A stretch of DNA of 64,000 bases. Source: Acidobacteriota bacterium (GTDB lineage: Bacteria > Acidobacteriota > Vicinamibacteria > Vicinamibacterales > UBA2999). Positions 7,972-15,425 of this stretch are shown here, piece by piece. The DNA lies in assembly GCA_020851565.1 (NCBI GenBank), contig JADZCN010000017.1, positions 61,865-125,864 of the forward strand, written 5' to 3'. How positions within the stretch are numbered: the first letter of the stretch is position 1; every line of letters begins with the position of its first letter. The position numbers were made by a program, and so were the translations under genes. Below the pieces are notes generated by a model that had not been told where the DNA came from, searched no databases, and saw only the letters and a program-made list of their open reading frames with translations.

Positions 7972-10167
7972 ATGCATCGCCTGGTTCTCCGCATCGCAGT
8001 CGCTCTCATCATCGGTCTCGCCGCCACGCCCGCGCCGGCCCAGCAGTTGCAGGATCCGCTCACGTCCGGCCGCCGTATCATCCGCGCCGAGCGCATGCTG
8101 GCCGACGAGCGCATCGTCCTCGACGGCATCCTCGACGAGGCCGTGTGGAAGCGCGCACAGCACGGCGGCGAGTTCATCCAGCAGGACCCGGTGCTCGGCG
8201 CCGAGCCCACGGAGCGCACGGAGGTCCGCTTCGCGTTCAACCGCGACCATCTCTACATGGGCGTGATCTGCTTCGACTCGGAGCCCGACAAGCTGGCCGG
8301 CAACACGAGCAAGCGCGACGAGTTCCTGAGCGCGGACGACCGCTTCATGTGGACGATGGACACGTTCCTGAACCAGCAGACGGGCTACTTCTTCGAGATG
8401 AACCCCGCGGGCCTCATGGCGGATGCGCTGATGGGGCCGGGCGGATCCACCAACCGCGAGTGGGACGGCATCTGGAACGCCCGGGTGCGACAGAGCGAGA
8501 TCGGCTGGGTGATCGAGATCGACATCCCGTTCCGCACGCTGGCGTTCGACCCGAACGCGCCGGCCTGGGGCGTGAACTTCCAGCGGACGGTCCGGCGCAA
8601 GCAGGAAGAGCTGCTCTGGACGGGCCACCAGCGCAACCAGGGGCTGCGCAGGATGGCGAACGCCGGCCTGCTGGTCGGGTTGAACGAGGTGAGCCGCGGC
8701 AAGGGCTTCGAGGTCAAGCCCTACGTGGCCGGCTACGTGGACACGCCAGGGGGCGCCGCAACCGTGGGCGAGGCGGACCTCGGCCTCGACGTCGCCTACA
8801 ACCTGACGCCCAGCCTGCGGGCGGTGGGGACCGTCAACACGGACTTCGCCGAGACCGAGGTGGACCAGCGCCGGGTCAACCTCACGCGCTTCCCGCTGTT
8901 CTTCCCGGAGCGGCGCACGTTCTTCCTGGACGGGGCCACGTTCTTCGACTTTCCCATCCAGGCGTTCTTCTCGCGGCGAATCGGCCTGGTGGAGGGCGTG
9001 CCGCAGCGGGTCATCGGCGGGAGCAAGCTCACGGGCCAGGCGGGCGCCAACGACCTCGGTGCGCTCTACGTGCGCACGGGTGAGGACCAGGGCGTGCCAG
9101 GCGAGGACTTCCTCGTAGGCCGCTGGCGCCGGCGCATGCTGCAGCAGTCGTATTTCGGCGCCATCTACACCGGCCGGGCCACGCGCGACGCGGGCGATCT
9201 CCCCGCGCGCCAGACCTTCGGCGCGGACCTGCGGCTGGCGACCTCGACCTTCCGCGGGAACAAGAACCTCGAGTTCACCGGCTACTGGATCGCCAACACC
9301 ACCGAGAACGACGCCGGCGACGGCGCCGCGTGGGGCGCGCGAGTCGAGTACCCGAACGACATCTGGGACCTGAGCCTGGACCTGCAGGAAGTGCAGGCGA
9401 ACTTCGACCCCGCGATTGGCTTCACGCCGCGTAACGACTTCCGGCGCTACAACCCGAAATTCCGGTGGAATCCCAGGCCGAAGACGCGGCACCCGTTCAT
9501 CCGGCGGCTCGGCTTCGGCGTGGATCCGTTCTTCCTGACCGACATGCAGAACCGGATGGAGTCGGCCGGGGGCAACATCCAGCTGTTCCGTATGGAAATG
9601 CACAGCGGCGACAACTTCGACGCCTTCGTGAGCCCCAGTTACGAGCGCCTGCGGGAGGATTTCGAGATTTCCGAGGGCATCACTCTGCCAGGCGGCAGCG
9701 ACTATCGCTTCACGCGCTGGGGGATCTCGGCGAATACGGCCAACCGGCGGGTGATTGCGCTCCGGCCCCGGGCGGAGTGGGGCACGTTCTTCTCGGGCAC
9801 GCGCCAGGAGTACGAGCTTGGAGTGGACATCCGCCCGCGGCCCGGCATCCGCGTGAACACGTCGTACGAGTACAACACGGTGGACCTGGCGGAGGGGAGC
9901 TTCGACACGAAGCTGTTCCGCGTGGTGGCCGACAACCAGTTCACGCCGTTCATGTACCTCGTGAACAACATCCAGTACGACTCGGTGAGCCGCATCCTCG
10001 GCTGGCAGTCGCGCTTCCGCTGGATTGTGACCCCGGGCAACGACGTGTTCGTCGTCTACACGCAGAACTGGATCGACGACTTCGATCCGCTCGACCCGGC
10101 GCGGACCGGTTTCCGGAACCTCGATCGCCGGACCGCTGCGAAGGTGGTGTTCACGAAGCGGTTCTGA
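7972..10167 (+). CDS. DUF5916/CBM9-like outer-membrane beta-barrel protein
   Basis: A 731-residue protein with a signal peptide (residues 1-24, ending PAPAQ). An N-terminal carbohydrate-binding family 9-like domain (about 45-230) has the signature LDGILDEAVWKRA and later FEMNPAGLMADALM. The remainder is rich in alternating aromatic strands and ends in a Phe (VVFTKRF), as expected for an outer-membrane barrel. Proteins of this DUF5916 type are common and often duplicated in Acidobacteriota; their ligand is unknown. TACTCT at 7956-7961 lies 10 bases before the ATG. It stands alone, followed by a tandem-repeat array and the convergent RidA gene. Confidence 0.85.
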   Translation: MHRLVLRIAVALIIGLAATPAPAQQLQDPLTSGRRIIRAERMLADERIVLDGILDEAVWKRAQHGGEFIQQDPVLGAEPTERTEVRFAFNRDHLYMGVICFDSEPDKLAGNTSKRDEFLSADDRFMWTMDTFLNQQTGYFFEMNPAGLMADALMGPGGSTNREWDGIWNARVRQSEIGWVIEIDIPFRTLAFDPNAPAWGVNFQRTVRRKQEELLWTGHQRNQGLRRMANAGLLVGLNEVSRGKGFEVKPYVAGYVDTPGGAATVGEADLGLDVAYNLTPSLRAVGTVNTDFAETEVDQRRVNLTRFPLFFPERRTFFLDGATFFDFPIQAFFSRRIGLVEGVPQRVIGGSKLTGQAGANDLGALYVRTGEDQGVPGEDFLVGRWRRRMLQQSYFGAIYTGRATRDAGDLPARQTFGADLRLATSTFRGNKNLEFTGYWIANTTENDAGDGAAWGARVEYPNDIWDLSLDLQEVQANFDPAIGFTPRNDFRRYNPKFRWNPRPKTRHPFIRRLGFGVDPFFLTDMQNRMESAGGNIQLFRMEMHSGDNFDAFVSPSYERLREDFEISEGITLPGGSDYRFTRWGISANTANRRVIALRPRAEWGTFFSGTRQEYELGVDIRPRPGIRVNTSYEYNTVDLAEGSFDTKLFRVVADNQFTPFMYLVNNIQYDSVSRILGWQSRFRWIVTPGNDVFVVYTQNWIDDFDPLDPARTGFRNLDRRTAAKVVFTKRF

Positions 10168-10173
10168 TCGCGC

Positions 10174-10301
10174 CGGGAGTCGGGAGTCGGGAGTCGGGAG
10201 CCGCACACCCCGCTCGCACCTGTCCGCACCTGTCCGCACCTGCCCGCACCCGTTCGCCCCCGTTCGCACCTGCCCGCACCTGATCGCACCCGCCCGCACC
10301 C
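10174..10301. repeat. GGGAGTC heptamer array followed by a CCGCACCTGT decamer array
   Basis: 10174-10200 is about four tandem GGGAGTC units. 10211-10301 is nine decamers of the form (C/T)G(C/T/A)(C/T)CGCACC with small variations. It fills the gap between two convergent genes. The heptamer recurs inside the permease gene at 1581-1656, and the decamer recurs in the opposite orientation inside the membrane protein gene at 62951-63145. Confidence 0.85.
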
Positions 10302-10303
10302 AG

Positions 10304-10753
10304 CTAAGGCAGCACGGCGATCGCTTCTATTTCCACCTTGAAGTCAGGCGAGGCCAGGCGCACGACCTGGACCAGCGTGCTGGCGGGCTTGTGCGCGCCG
10401 AAGAAGTCGGCCCGGACCTTCGCTGCCTCTGGCGCGCGGAAGGCGTCCATGTCGGTGACGTAGATGTTGATCTTCGCGATGTGCTCCACGCCGGCTCCCT
10501 GCGAGGCCAGCGCGGTCTTCAGGTTGGCGAGCACCTGCCTCACCTGGTCGGTCATGGCCTGGCTCACGACCTTGCCCTGCGCATCGGCCGCCACCTGCCC
10601 GGCGATGTAGAGCGTCTTCCCCGCGCGCACGACGTGCGAGTACGTGGTCGGCGAGCTCAGGCCCGGCGGATTGGTGAACTGCAGCGACTGGGCCGACGCG
10701 TGTGCGGCAGCCAGTGAGCAGAAGCAGGCGAGCGCGAGTGTGCGAGCGCACAT
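10304..10753 (-). CDS. RidA (YjgF/YER057c/UK114) family protein with signal peptide
   Basis: The 149-residue product has a signal peptide (residues 1-21, ending AHASAQ) followed by a complete RidA domain. Family features are TYSHVVRAGKTLYIAGQVA, KTALASQGAGVEHIAKINIYVTD and the C-terminal block TLVQVVRLASPDFKVEIEAIAVL. Cytosolic RidA deaminates reactive enamine/imine intermediates; exported members of this fold are common in Acidobacteriota but their substrate is unknown. The canonical Arg of the enamine-binding site appears in the VVRLA block. GAGGAGG lies before the ATG (reading the minus strand), and a short CCCGGTT repeat precedes it. Monocistronic. Confidence 0.87.
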   Translation of the reverse strand: MCARTLALACFCSLAAAHASAQSLQFTNPPGLSSPTTYSHVVRAGKTLYIAGQVAADAQGKVVSQAMTDQVRQVLANLKTALASQGAGVEHIAKINIYVTDMDAFRAPEAAKVRADFFGAHKPASTLVQVVRLASPDFKVEIEAIAVLP

Positions 10754-10806
10754 GGTACCTCCTCAGCGGATTGTTCGTAATCCCGGCTCCCGGTTCCCGG
10801 TTCCCG

Positions 10807-11868
10807 TCATGATCCCCCCAACCGTTCATCCAGCAGCAGGATCAACTCGAAGCCGTCCGTCCCCTGCACCGGCCGCGCCGCGGCGCCGACGATGGTGGAG
10901 CGCTCCTCGCGCTGGCCGTCGATACGGAGCTTCATCGCGAGGCCGCCGCACTGCGCCTCGAAGGCCGTGAGCCGGATGGGCGTGGCCCACGACTGACGGC
11001 GTTCGGCCGGGCGGAAGACGAACAGGAAGTCGTTCCAGTAGGCGGCGCCGAACACCGGCTCGCCGGCGCCCACCATGCCCCAGCTGGTGGCGCGCACCAG
11101 ACGCAGAGGAGTACCCGGGCCATTCGTGCCGGCCTCGCGGGAGACGATCAGGTACGCGCGCTCGCGGCGGGTCGTGCGGTTCCCGTCGCGCGAGCTGGTG
11201 AAGGCCACGTCGAGCCCCCAGCCGGCGCTGGTGAGTGCCTCCACCTCCTTCGAGAGGTCGTCCACGTCGCGTTTCGTGCCGCGCAGCACGCGGACCTCCC
11301 GGGGCTTCGCGCCCGTGCGCTGGCCGAGCAGCAGGAGGCCCTTCTCCGAGAGGCCGGGCCAGCTGCGGAGGTAGTGGCGCGCGAGCAGGCGCGGCTGGAA
11401 GCCTTCCTGCGCCGCGGCTGCGAGGTCGGCCTCGAGCGTGTCCGGGTTCGAGAACTCGATGGGGCGCCAGACGGCGATCCGCGTGTCGCGCGAACGCTCC
11501 CGCCGCTCCCAGATGACGTGCGCGCGCCCGCCGGGCCGGTGGATGAGCCCGCGCGGCTCCCAGCCCTCGCCGGTCAGCGCCGGCAGTTCCGCCGCCAGCT
11601 CGCGGTCCGAAACCAGGCGATACGACGCGGCCCCTGGCGCGGGCGGGTCGGGCGTCTGCATCACGGCGACGGGGCAGGCCAGGCCTTCCGTGACCGTTGC
11701 CAGCCGCAGGCCGCGGGCGGCCTGGGCGTTCATCTCGCGCGCGGTGGAACCTTCGTTGGCGATGACGATCCAGGCGACGTCGCGATCGGCAGCAGTGCCG
11801 GATGCGCCCGACAGGGTGGTCATGAGGAGAACGGCGATGGCCAGGCTGGCCAGGGTGATGCGTGTCAC
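10807..11868 (-). CDS. Secreted protein of unknown function
   Basis: About 353 residues with a signal peptide (LASLAIAVLLMTTLSGASGTAA). The GTG at 11868 is chosen because it places the hydrophobic core at residues 5-20; the open frame extends far upstream only as antisense shadow. The mature part contains repeated short beta-like modules (VAWIVIANEGS, YRLVSDRELAAELPALTGEGWEPRGL, RLLARHYLRSW, REVRVLRGTKRDVDDLSKEVEALTSAGWGLDVAF) with the recurring theme 'aa.aGW', which looks like tandem copies of a roughly 60-residue DUF4177-like unit. That likeness is an inference. It diverges from the SnoaL-like gene. Confidence 0.65.
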   Translation of the reverse strand: MTRITLASLAIAVLLMTTLSGASGTAADRDVAWIVIANEGSTAREMNAQAARGLRLATVTEGLACPVAVMQTPDPPAPGAASYRLVSDRELAAELPALTGEGWEPRGLIHRPGGRAHVIWERRERSRDTRIAVWRPIEFSNPDTLEADLAAAAQEGFQPRLLARHYLRSWPGLSEKGLLLLGQRTGAKPREVRVLRGTKRDVDDLSKEVEALTSAGWGLDVAFTSSRDGNRTTRRERAYLIVSREAGTNGPGTPLRLVRATSWGMVGAGEPVFGAAYWNDFLFVFRPAERRQSWATPIRLTAFEAQCGGLAMKLRIDGQREERSTIVGAAARPVQGTDGFELILLLDERLGGS

Positions 11869-11985
11869 GCGCAAGAGTCTCGCACGACACGCGGCCGTGC
11901 GGCCAAATGCCGGCCGAGCTGTCAGGGGGCGGTCAGCCGAAATCCCGTGATAGCGCGAACCGGCGAGCCCGGCCACGATGAGGCC

Positions 11986-12366
11986 ATGCACGCCACGCCG
12001 ACCACCGCTCCGTCGAGCGATCTCGAGACCCTGGCCTTCCTGAACCGCGACTACATTGCCGCGGTGAAGGGGTCTGACATCCGGCGCTTCTCCGAACTGC
12101 TCGCAGACGACTTCCTGTGCTCGCTGCCCGACGGCTCCATCGTCAATCGCGAGCAGTTTCTCGAGCAGGCGGGCCGCCCGTATACTCTGCTCAATCTGGA
12201 GGCGCACGACGTCCACATCCGGCTGATGGGCGACATCGCCCTGGTGCACGCGCGGACGACCTTCACGCTGCCCGGCGGTACGCCGGGCGCGGGGCGCTAC
12301 ACCGACGTGTGGGCCCGGCGCGACGGCCGGTGGCAGGCCGTTGCGGCGCACGTGACCCGACGCTGA
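11986..12366 (+). CDS. SnoaL/NTF2-like (DUF4440) family protein
   Basis: A 126-residue cone-shaped alpha+beta barrel protein. LETLAFLNRDYIAAVKGSDIRRFSELLADDF near the start, SLPDGSIVNREQFLEQ in the middle and DIALVHARTTFTLPGG...GRYTDVWARRDGRWQAVAAHVTRR at the end follow the NTF2-like pattern of DUF4440 proteins. Such small proteins bind or isomerise small molecules, and many have no known role. ATG 11986 is the first in-frame start giving a normal family length. The next gene starts 9 bases after its stop, so the two are probably one operon. Confidence 0.85.
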   Translation: MHATPTTAPSSDLETLAFLNRDYIAAVKGSDIRRFSELLADDFLCSLPDGSIVNREQFLEQAGRPYTLLNLEAHDVHIRLMGDIALVHARTTFTLPGGTPGAGRYTDVWARRDGRWQAVAAHVTRR

Positions 12367-12375
12367 GGAGGGGGC

Positions 12376-12777
12376 ATGGCACGCACGACGAAGGCGGTGA
12401 AGGCCAGGCCCGCAGGGCCATCGCGTGAGAGCGCATCCGGCATCGACGCCTACCTCGCAACCCTGGACGAAGAGCAGCGCGGCGCGCTGGAGAAGCTCCG
12501 GCAGGCCATCCGCCTGGCGGCGCCCGGCGCGGAGGAGTGCATCAGCTATGCCCTGCCGGCCTTCCGGCTGGACGGGCGTGTCCTTGTGGCGTTCGGCGCG
12601 AGCCCGGGCCACTGCGCCTTCTACCCCATGAGCCCCGCGGTCCTCGACGCGCATCGCGCATCGCTCGACGGGTTCAAGACGAGCAAGGGCACCATCCGCT
12701 TCTCACCCGAGAAGCCGCTCCCTGCCCGCATCGTGAAAGGTCTGGTGCGCGCAAGGATTGCCGAAACCCGCCGCTGA
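12376..12777 (+). CDS. DUF1801 (YdhG-like) family protein
   Basis: A 133-residue protein. After a basic N-terminus it shows the DUF1801 pattern: IDAYLATLDEEQRGALEKLRQAIRLAAPGAEECISYALPAF, then VAFGASPGHCAFYPMSP, and FKTSKGTIRFSPEKPLPARIVKGLVRARIAE. Bacillus YdhG is a related fold described as an iron chaperone; most members are uncharacterised. GAGGAGGGGG precedes the ATG with good spacing. Co-directional with the SnoaL-like gene, 9 bases apart. Confidence 0.87.
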   Translation: MARTTKAVKARPAGPSRESASGIDAYLATLDEEQRGALEKLRQAIRLAAPGAEECISYALPAFRLDGRVLVAFGASPGHCAFYPMSPAVLDAHRASLDGFKTSKGTIRFSPEKPLPARIVKGLVRARIAETRR

Positions 12778-12799
12778 ACCTTGCGCACCTCGCACCCTT

Positions 12800-12852
12800 G
12801 CTCCCTGCACCCTTGCACCCCTGCACCCCTGCACCCCTGCACCCCTGCACCT
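12800..12852. repeat. CACCCCTGCA/CACCCTTGCA decamer array
   Basis: About five tandem decamers fill the gap between the convergent DUF1801 and malic enzyme genes. The same unit recurs at 50960-51010 and, in reverse orientation, inside ygfZ at 51379-51430. Confidence 0.85.
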
Positions 12853-12855
12853 GAC

Positions 12856-14481
12856 TTATCCGACGTGCACCCGATAGTCCGGCTCGTACATCTTCGACGT
12901 CACGAAGGCCAGCATGTCGTCCGGGCGAGGCACGCTGGCGTGCGCCTGCGCGTAGGCGACCTCCGCCACGGCCGCGGCAATGCGGGCGGAAATCTGTCGC
13001 ACGATCGTGAGCGGCGGGTACAGGCTGCCCTGGTCGAGGTCCGCTTCTGAAACGGCGCCCGCCAGCGCGCGGGCAGCCGCCATGAACATCTCGTTCGTGA
13101 TTCGTTGCGCGCCGGTGGCGATGACTCCGAGGCCGACGCCCGGGAAGATGTAGCAGTTGTTCCCCTGCCGCGGGACGAACGTGCGCCCCCCGAAGGTGAC
13201 CGGCTCGAACGGGCTGCCTGAGGCGAAGAGCGCCCGTCCGCCGCTCCATTCGTACGCCTGCGCCGCCGTGCACTCCGACTTCGACGTCGGGTTCGACAGC
13301 GCGAAGACGATGGGCCGCTCGTTGAGGCGCGCCATCTCCTCGACCACCTCGCGCGTGAACGCGCCTCCCTGGGCGGCCACGCCGATGAGGGCAGTCGGCT
13401 TCAGCGCCCGTATGGCCGTCAGGAAGTCCGTGACCGCCGCGTGGTCGTGCGCGTACGGGCGTTTGTGCTCGGCCAGGTCGGTCCGGCTGCGAACCACCAG
13501 GCCGCGCGAGTCCACCAGCCAGCAGCGCCCGCGCGCCTCGGCCTCCGGCAGTCCCTCGGCCACCATCGCGGCCACCGAGAGGTCGGCGATGCCCGTTGCG
13601 GCCTCACCCGCACCGAGGAAGAGCAGGCGCTGACCGGGGAGGGCGCCACCCGTCGCGCGGAGCGCCGAGAGCAAGCCGGCCAATGCTACGGCCGCCGTGC
13701 CCTGGATGTCGTCGTTGAACGTGCAGATGCGGTCCTGGTACTTCCGCAGCAGCCGGAACGCGTTGTGGTTGGCGAAGTCCTCGAACTGGATGACGACGCC
13801 CGGGAACACCCGCTCGGCCGCGGTGACGAACTCGTCCACCAGCGCGTCGTAGGCGGCGCCCGTCAGCCGTCTCTCATGGAGCCCGACGTAGAGCGGATCG
13901 TTCAGCAGCGCCTCGTTGTTGGTCCCCACGTCGAGGACCACGGGCAGGCACTGGGTGGGCTCGATGCCGGCCGCCGCCGTGTAGAGCGCCAGCTTGCCGA
14001 TGGGGATGGCCATGCCGTTGGCCCCGAGGTCGCCGAGGCCGAGGATGCGCTCGCCGTCGGTGACGACGATCATCCGGACGCCGGGCTCGGGCCAGTTCCG
14101 AAGCGCCTCCTCCACCCGGCCGCGGTCCGTCGCGCTGATGAACACGCCGCGCGAGCGCTGGAAGATGTGCGCGTAGTGCTCGCACGCCAGCCCCACCGTC
14201 GGGGTGTAGACGATGGGCATCATCTCTTCGAGGTGGTCGGCGAGCACGCGGAAGAAGAGCGTCTCGTTCCGATCGTGCAGCGCGTTCAGGTCGATGTACT
14301 TCTCGAGGGCTGACTCCTTGCGGTGGAAGTTCTCGAGCACGCGCCGCACCTGCTCGGCCTGCGTGTGCACGTGCTGGGGGAGCAGGCCGCGGAGCCCGAG
14401 CGCCTCGCGCTCGGCCTCGGTGAAGGCGGTGCCCTTGTTGAGGGAGGGATCGCGCAGCAGCGCGGCGCCGTGGGGAAGCAT
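12856..14481 (-). CDS. maeA: NAD-dependent malic enzyme
   Basis: A 541-residue enzyme that oxidatively decarboxylates malate to pyruvate. The malic N-domain is seen in LNALHDRNETLFFRVLADH and MMPIVYTPTVGLACEHY (residues about 65-120), the metal/catalytic segment in FEDFANHNAFRLLRKY, and the NAD-binding Rossmann motif in LLFLGAGEAATGIADL (residues about 285-300). GERILGLGDLGANGMAIPIGKLALYTAAAG is the family signature. The length matches the large NAD-type (SfcA-like) enzymes rather than the MaeB fusion. The start ATG 14481 is normal for the family. Monocistronic and flanked by repeat elements on both sides. Confidence 0.93.
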   Translation of the reverse strand: MLPHGAALLRDPSLNKGTAFTEAEREALGLRGLLPQHVHTQAEQVRRVLENFHRKESALEKYIDLNALHDRNETLFFRVLADHLEEMMPIVYTPTVGLACEHYAHIFQRSRGVFISATDRGRVEEALRNWPEPGVRMIVVTDGERILGLGDLGANGMAIPIGKLALYTAAAGIEPTQCLPVVLDVGTNNEALLNDPLYVGLHERRLTGAAYDALVDEFVTAAERVFPGVVIQFEDFANHNAFRLLRKYQDRICTFNDDIQGTAAVALAGLLSALRATGGALPGQRLLFLGAGEAATGIADLSVAAMVAEGLPEAEARGRCWLVDSRGLVVRSRTDLAEHKRPYAHDHAAVTDFLTAIRALKPTALIGVAAQGGAFTREVVEEMARLNERPIVFALSNPTSKSECTAAQAYEWSGGRALFASGSPFEPVTFGGRTFVPRQGNNCYIFPGVGLGVIATGAQRITNEMFMAAARALAGAVSEADLDQGSLYPPLTIVRQISARIAAAVAEVAYAQAHASVPRPDDMLAFVTSKMYEPDYRVHVG

Positions 14482-14494
14482 GAAAGGATTCTAA

Positions 14495-14549
14495 TAGGCC
14501 GGCCTTCGGCGGGTAGGCCGGCTTCGCCGGTAGGCGGGCCTTCGGCCCG
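14495..14549. repeat. Three tandem TAGGC hairpin units
   Basis: Three units of about 18-20 bases, each starting TAGGC and forming a GC stem around CTTCG or TTC, for example CGGGCC-TTC-GGCCCG at 14535-14549 and CCGG-CTTCG-CCGG at 14518-14530. They lie between malic enzyme and hsp20, both on the minus strand. A related CGCGCCGAAGGCGCG hairpin sits in the linker of the acyl-CoA synthetase fusion near 17404. The following 14552-14650 contains an extra GCGGCGGC/GCCGCCGC stem that could end the hsp20 transcript; no T-run is seen. Confidence 0.6.
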
Positions 14550-14650
14550 TGGGGAGGTACAAAGGGACGCGGCGGCTGCCGGTTCCGGTTGTCCCCACTT
14601 CCGGTCCCAGCCTGCCGCCGCGCCCCGTCCGACGAACTACGTGGCCTGCA

Positions 14651-15118
14651 CTACCCGATCGGCAGCGTCTTGGCTTCGGGTTTCGGCACCGTCCCGAGCG
14701 GGACCTTCACCTCGAGCACGCCGTCCTTGAAGTTGGCGACGGCCTTGTCGAGGACCGCCCCGTCGGGCAGCGGCACGAACCGCTCGAACGAGCCATAGAG
14801 CCGCTCGGTCCTGAAGTAGCCCTCCCTCTTCTCTTCCTTCTCTTCCTTCCTCTCACCGATGATGGTGAGGCCCTCCGGAGCGACCTCCACCTTCACGTCT
14901 TCCTTCTTCATGCCGGGCAGATCGGCCTTGACGACGAGCGCGTTGTCCTTCTCGGCGATTTCCAGCGCCGGCACGAATGTCAGCTCAGCCCGCCACGGCA
15001 TCAGGCCGGGCCGGACCAGCGGTGCAGCCTCGAACATCCGGTCCATTTCCTCGCGCAGCTGATCGAACAGGGATAGCTTGCGGGGTTTCACGGCGGCTTT
15101 TTCAAGGAGCGCGGCCAT
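14651..15118 (-). CDS. Hsp20/alpha-crystallin small heat-shock protein
   Basis: A 155-residue chaperone that holds unfolding proteins in the cytoplasm. The alpha-crystallin domain covers about residues 50-145: VPALEIAEKDNALVVKADLPGMKKEDVKVEV, then LTIIGERKEEKEEKREGYFRTERLYGSFERFVPLPDGAV, and VANFKDGVLEVKVPL. The N-terminal FDQLREEMDRMFE helix is typical. GAGGGTGAGG lies 2 bases before the ATG at 15118, deciding the start. I saw no CIRCE or clear heat-shock sigma promoter upstream. Confidence 0.93.
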   Translation of the reverse strand: MAALLEKAAVKPRKLSLFDQLREEMDRMFEAAPLVRPGLMPWRAELTFVPALEIAEKDNALVVKADLPGMKKEDVKVEVAPEGLTIIGERKEEKEEKREGYFRTERLYGSFERFVPLPDGAVLDKAVANFKDGVLEVKVPLGTVPKPEAKTLPIG

Positions 15119-15425
15119 TACCTCACCCTCCTTCGCTTCGACGGTTCCGGATGGGTTGAACACCTGTTCGAGCCTCACATCGCGGAACCCTCGAAGGTCA
15201 CCAAATGTCTGTGCATCATGTTTGCCAGCGAAACCCACGCGAAATTCGGCGGAATTCCGCGAACCGACGCGCGGCGCCGCGCAAAGACGCCGCGCCGTCG
15301 GCGAACGTGTCGGATGCCCGGTGACGGCTGCCCGGCTGGCCGGCACACGTGGTGGCCCGGCGGCGCCCGCGAGCAGCCAGGGCCGGAACCCGCGCCGGCC
15401 CGCGTGGTAGTGTGTCTGCGCCCCC
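15119..15425. other. Intergenic region between divergent hsp20 and acyl-CoA synthetase fusion
   Basis: About 300 bases with no recognisable gene or structured RNA. TAGTGT at 15408-15413 lies 12 bases before the GTG of the plus-strand gene and may be its -10. The hsp20 promoter must also be here but is not obvious. Confidence 0.5.

Noticed and set aside
7969..10299. 776-codon minus-strand frame opposite the DUF5916 gene
   Set aside because: It has no signal, domain or family likeness, and it runs through the intergenic repeat array; the plus strand carries a clear DUF5916 protein.
14552..14650. Rho-independent terminator after hsp20
   Set aside because: A GC stem is possible but no T-run follows on the minus strand, so it is described only as a stem in the repeat entry.
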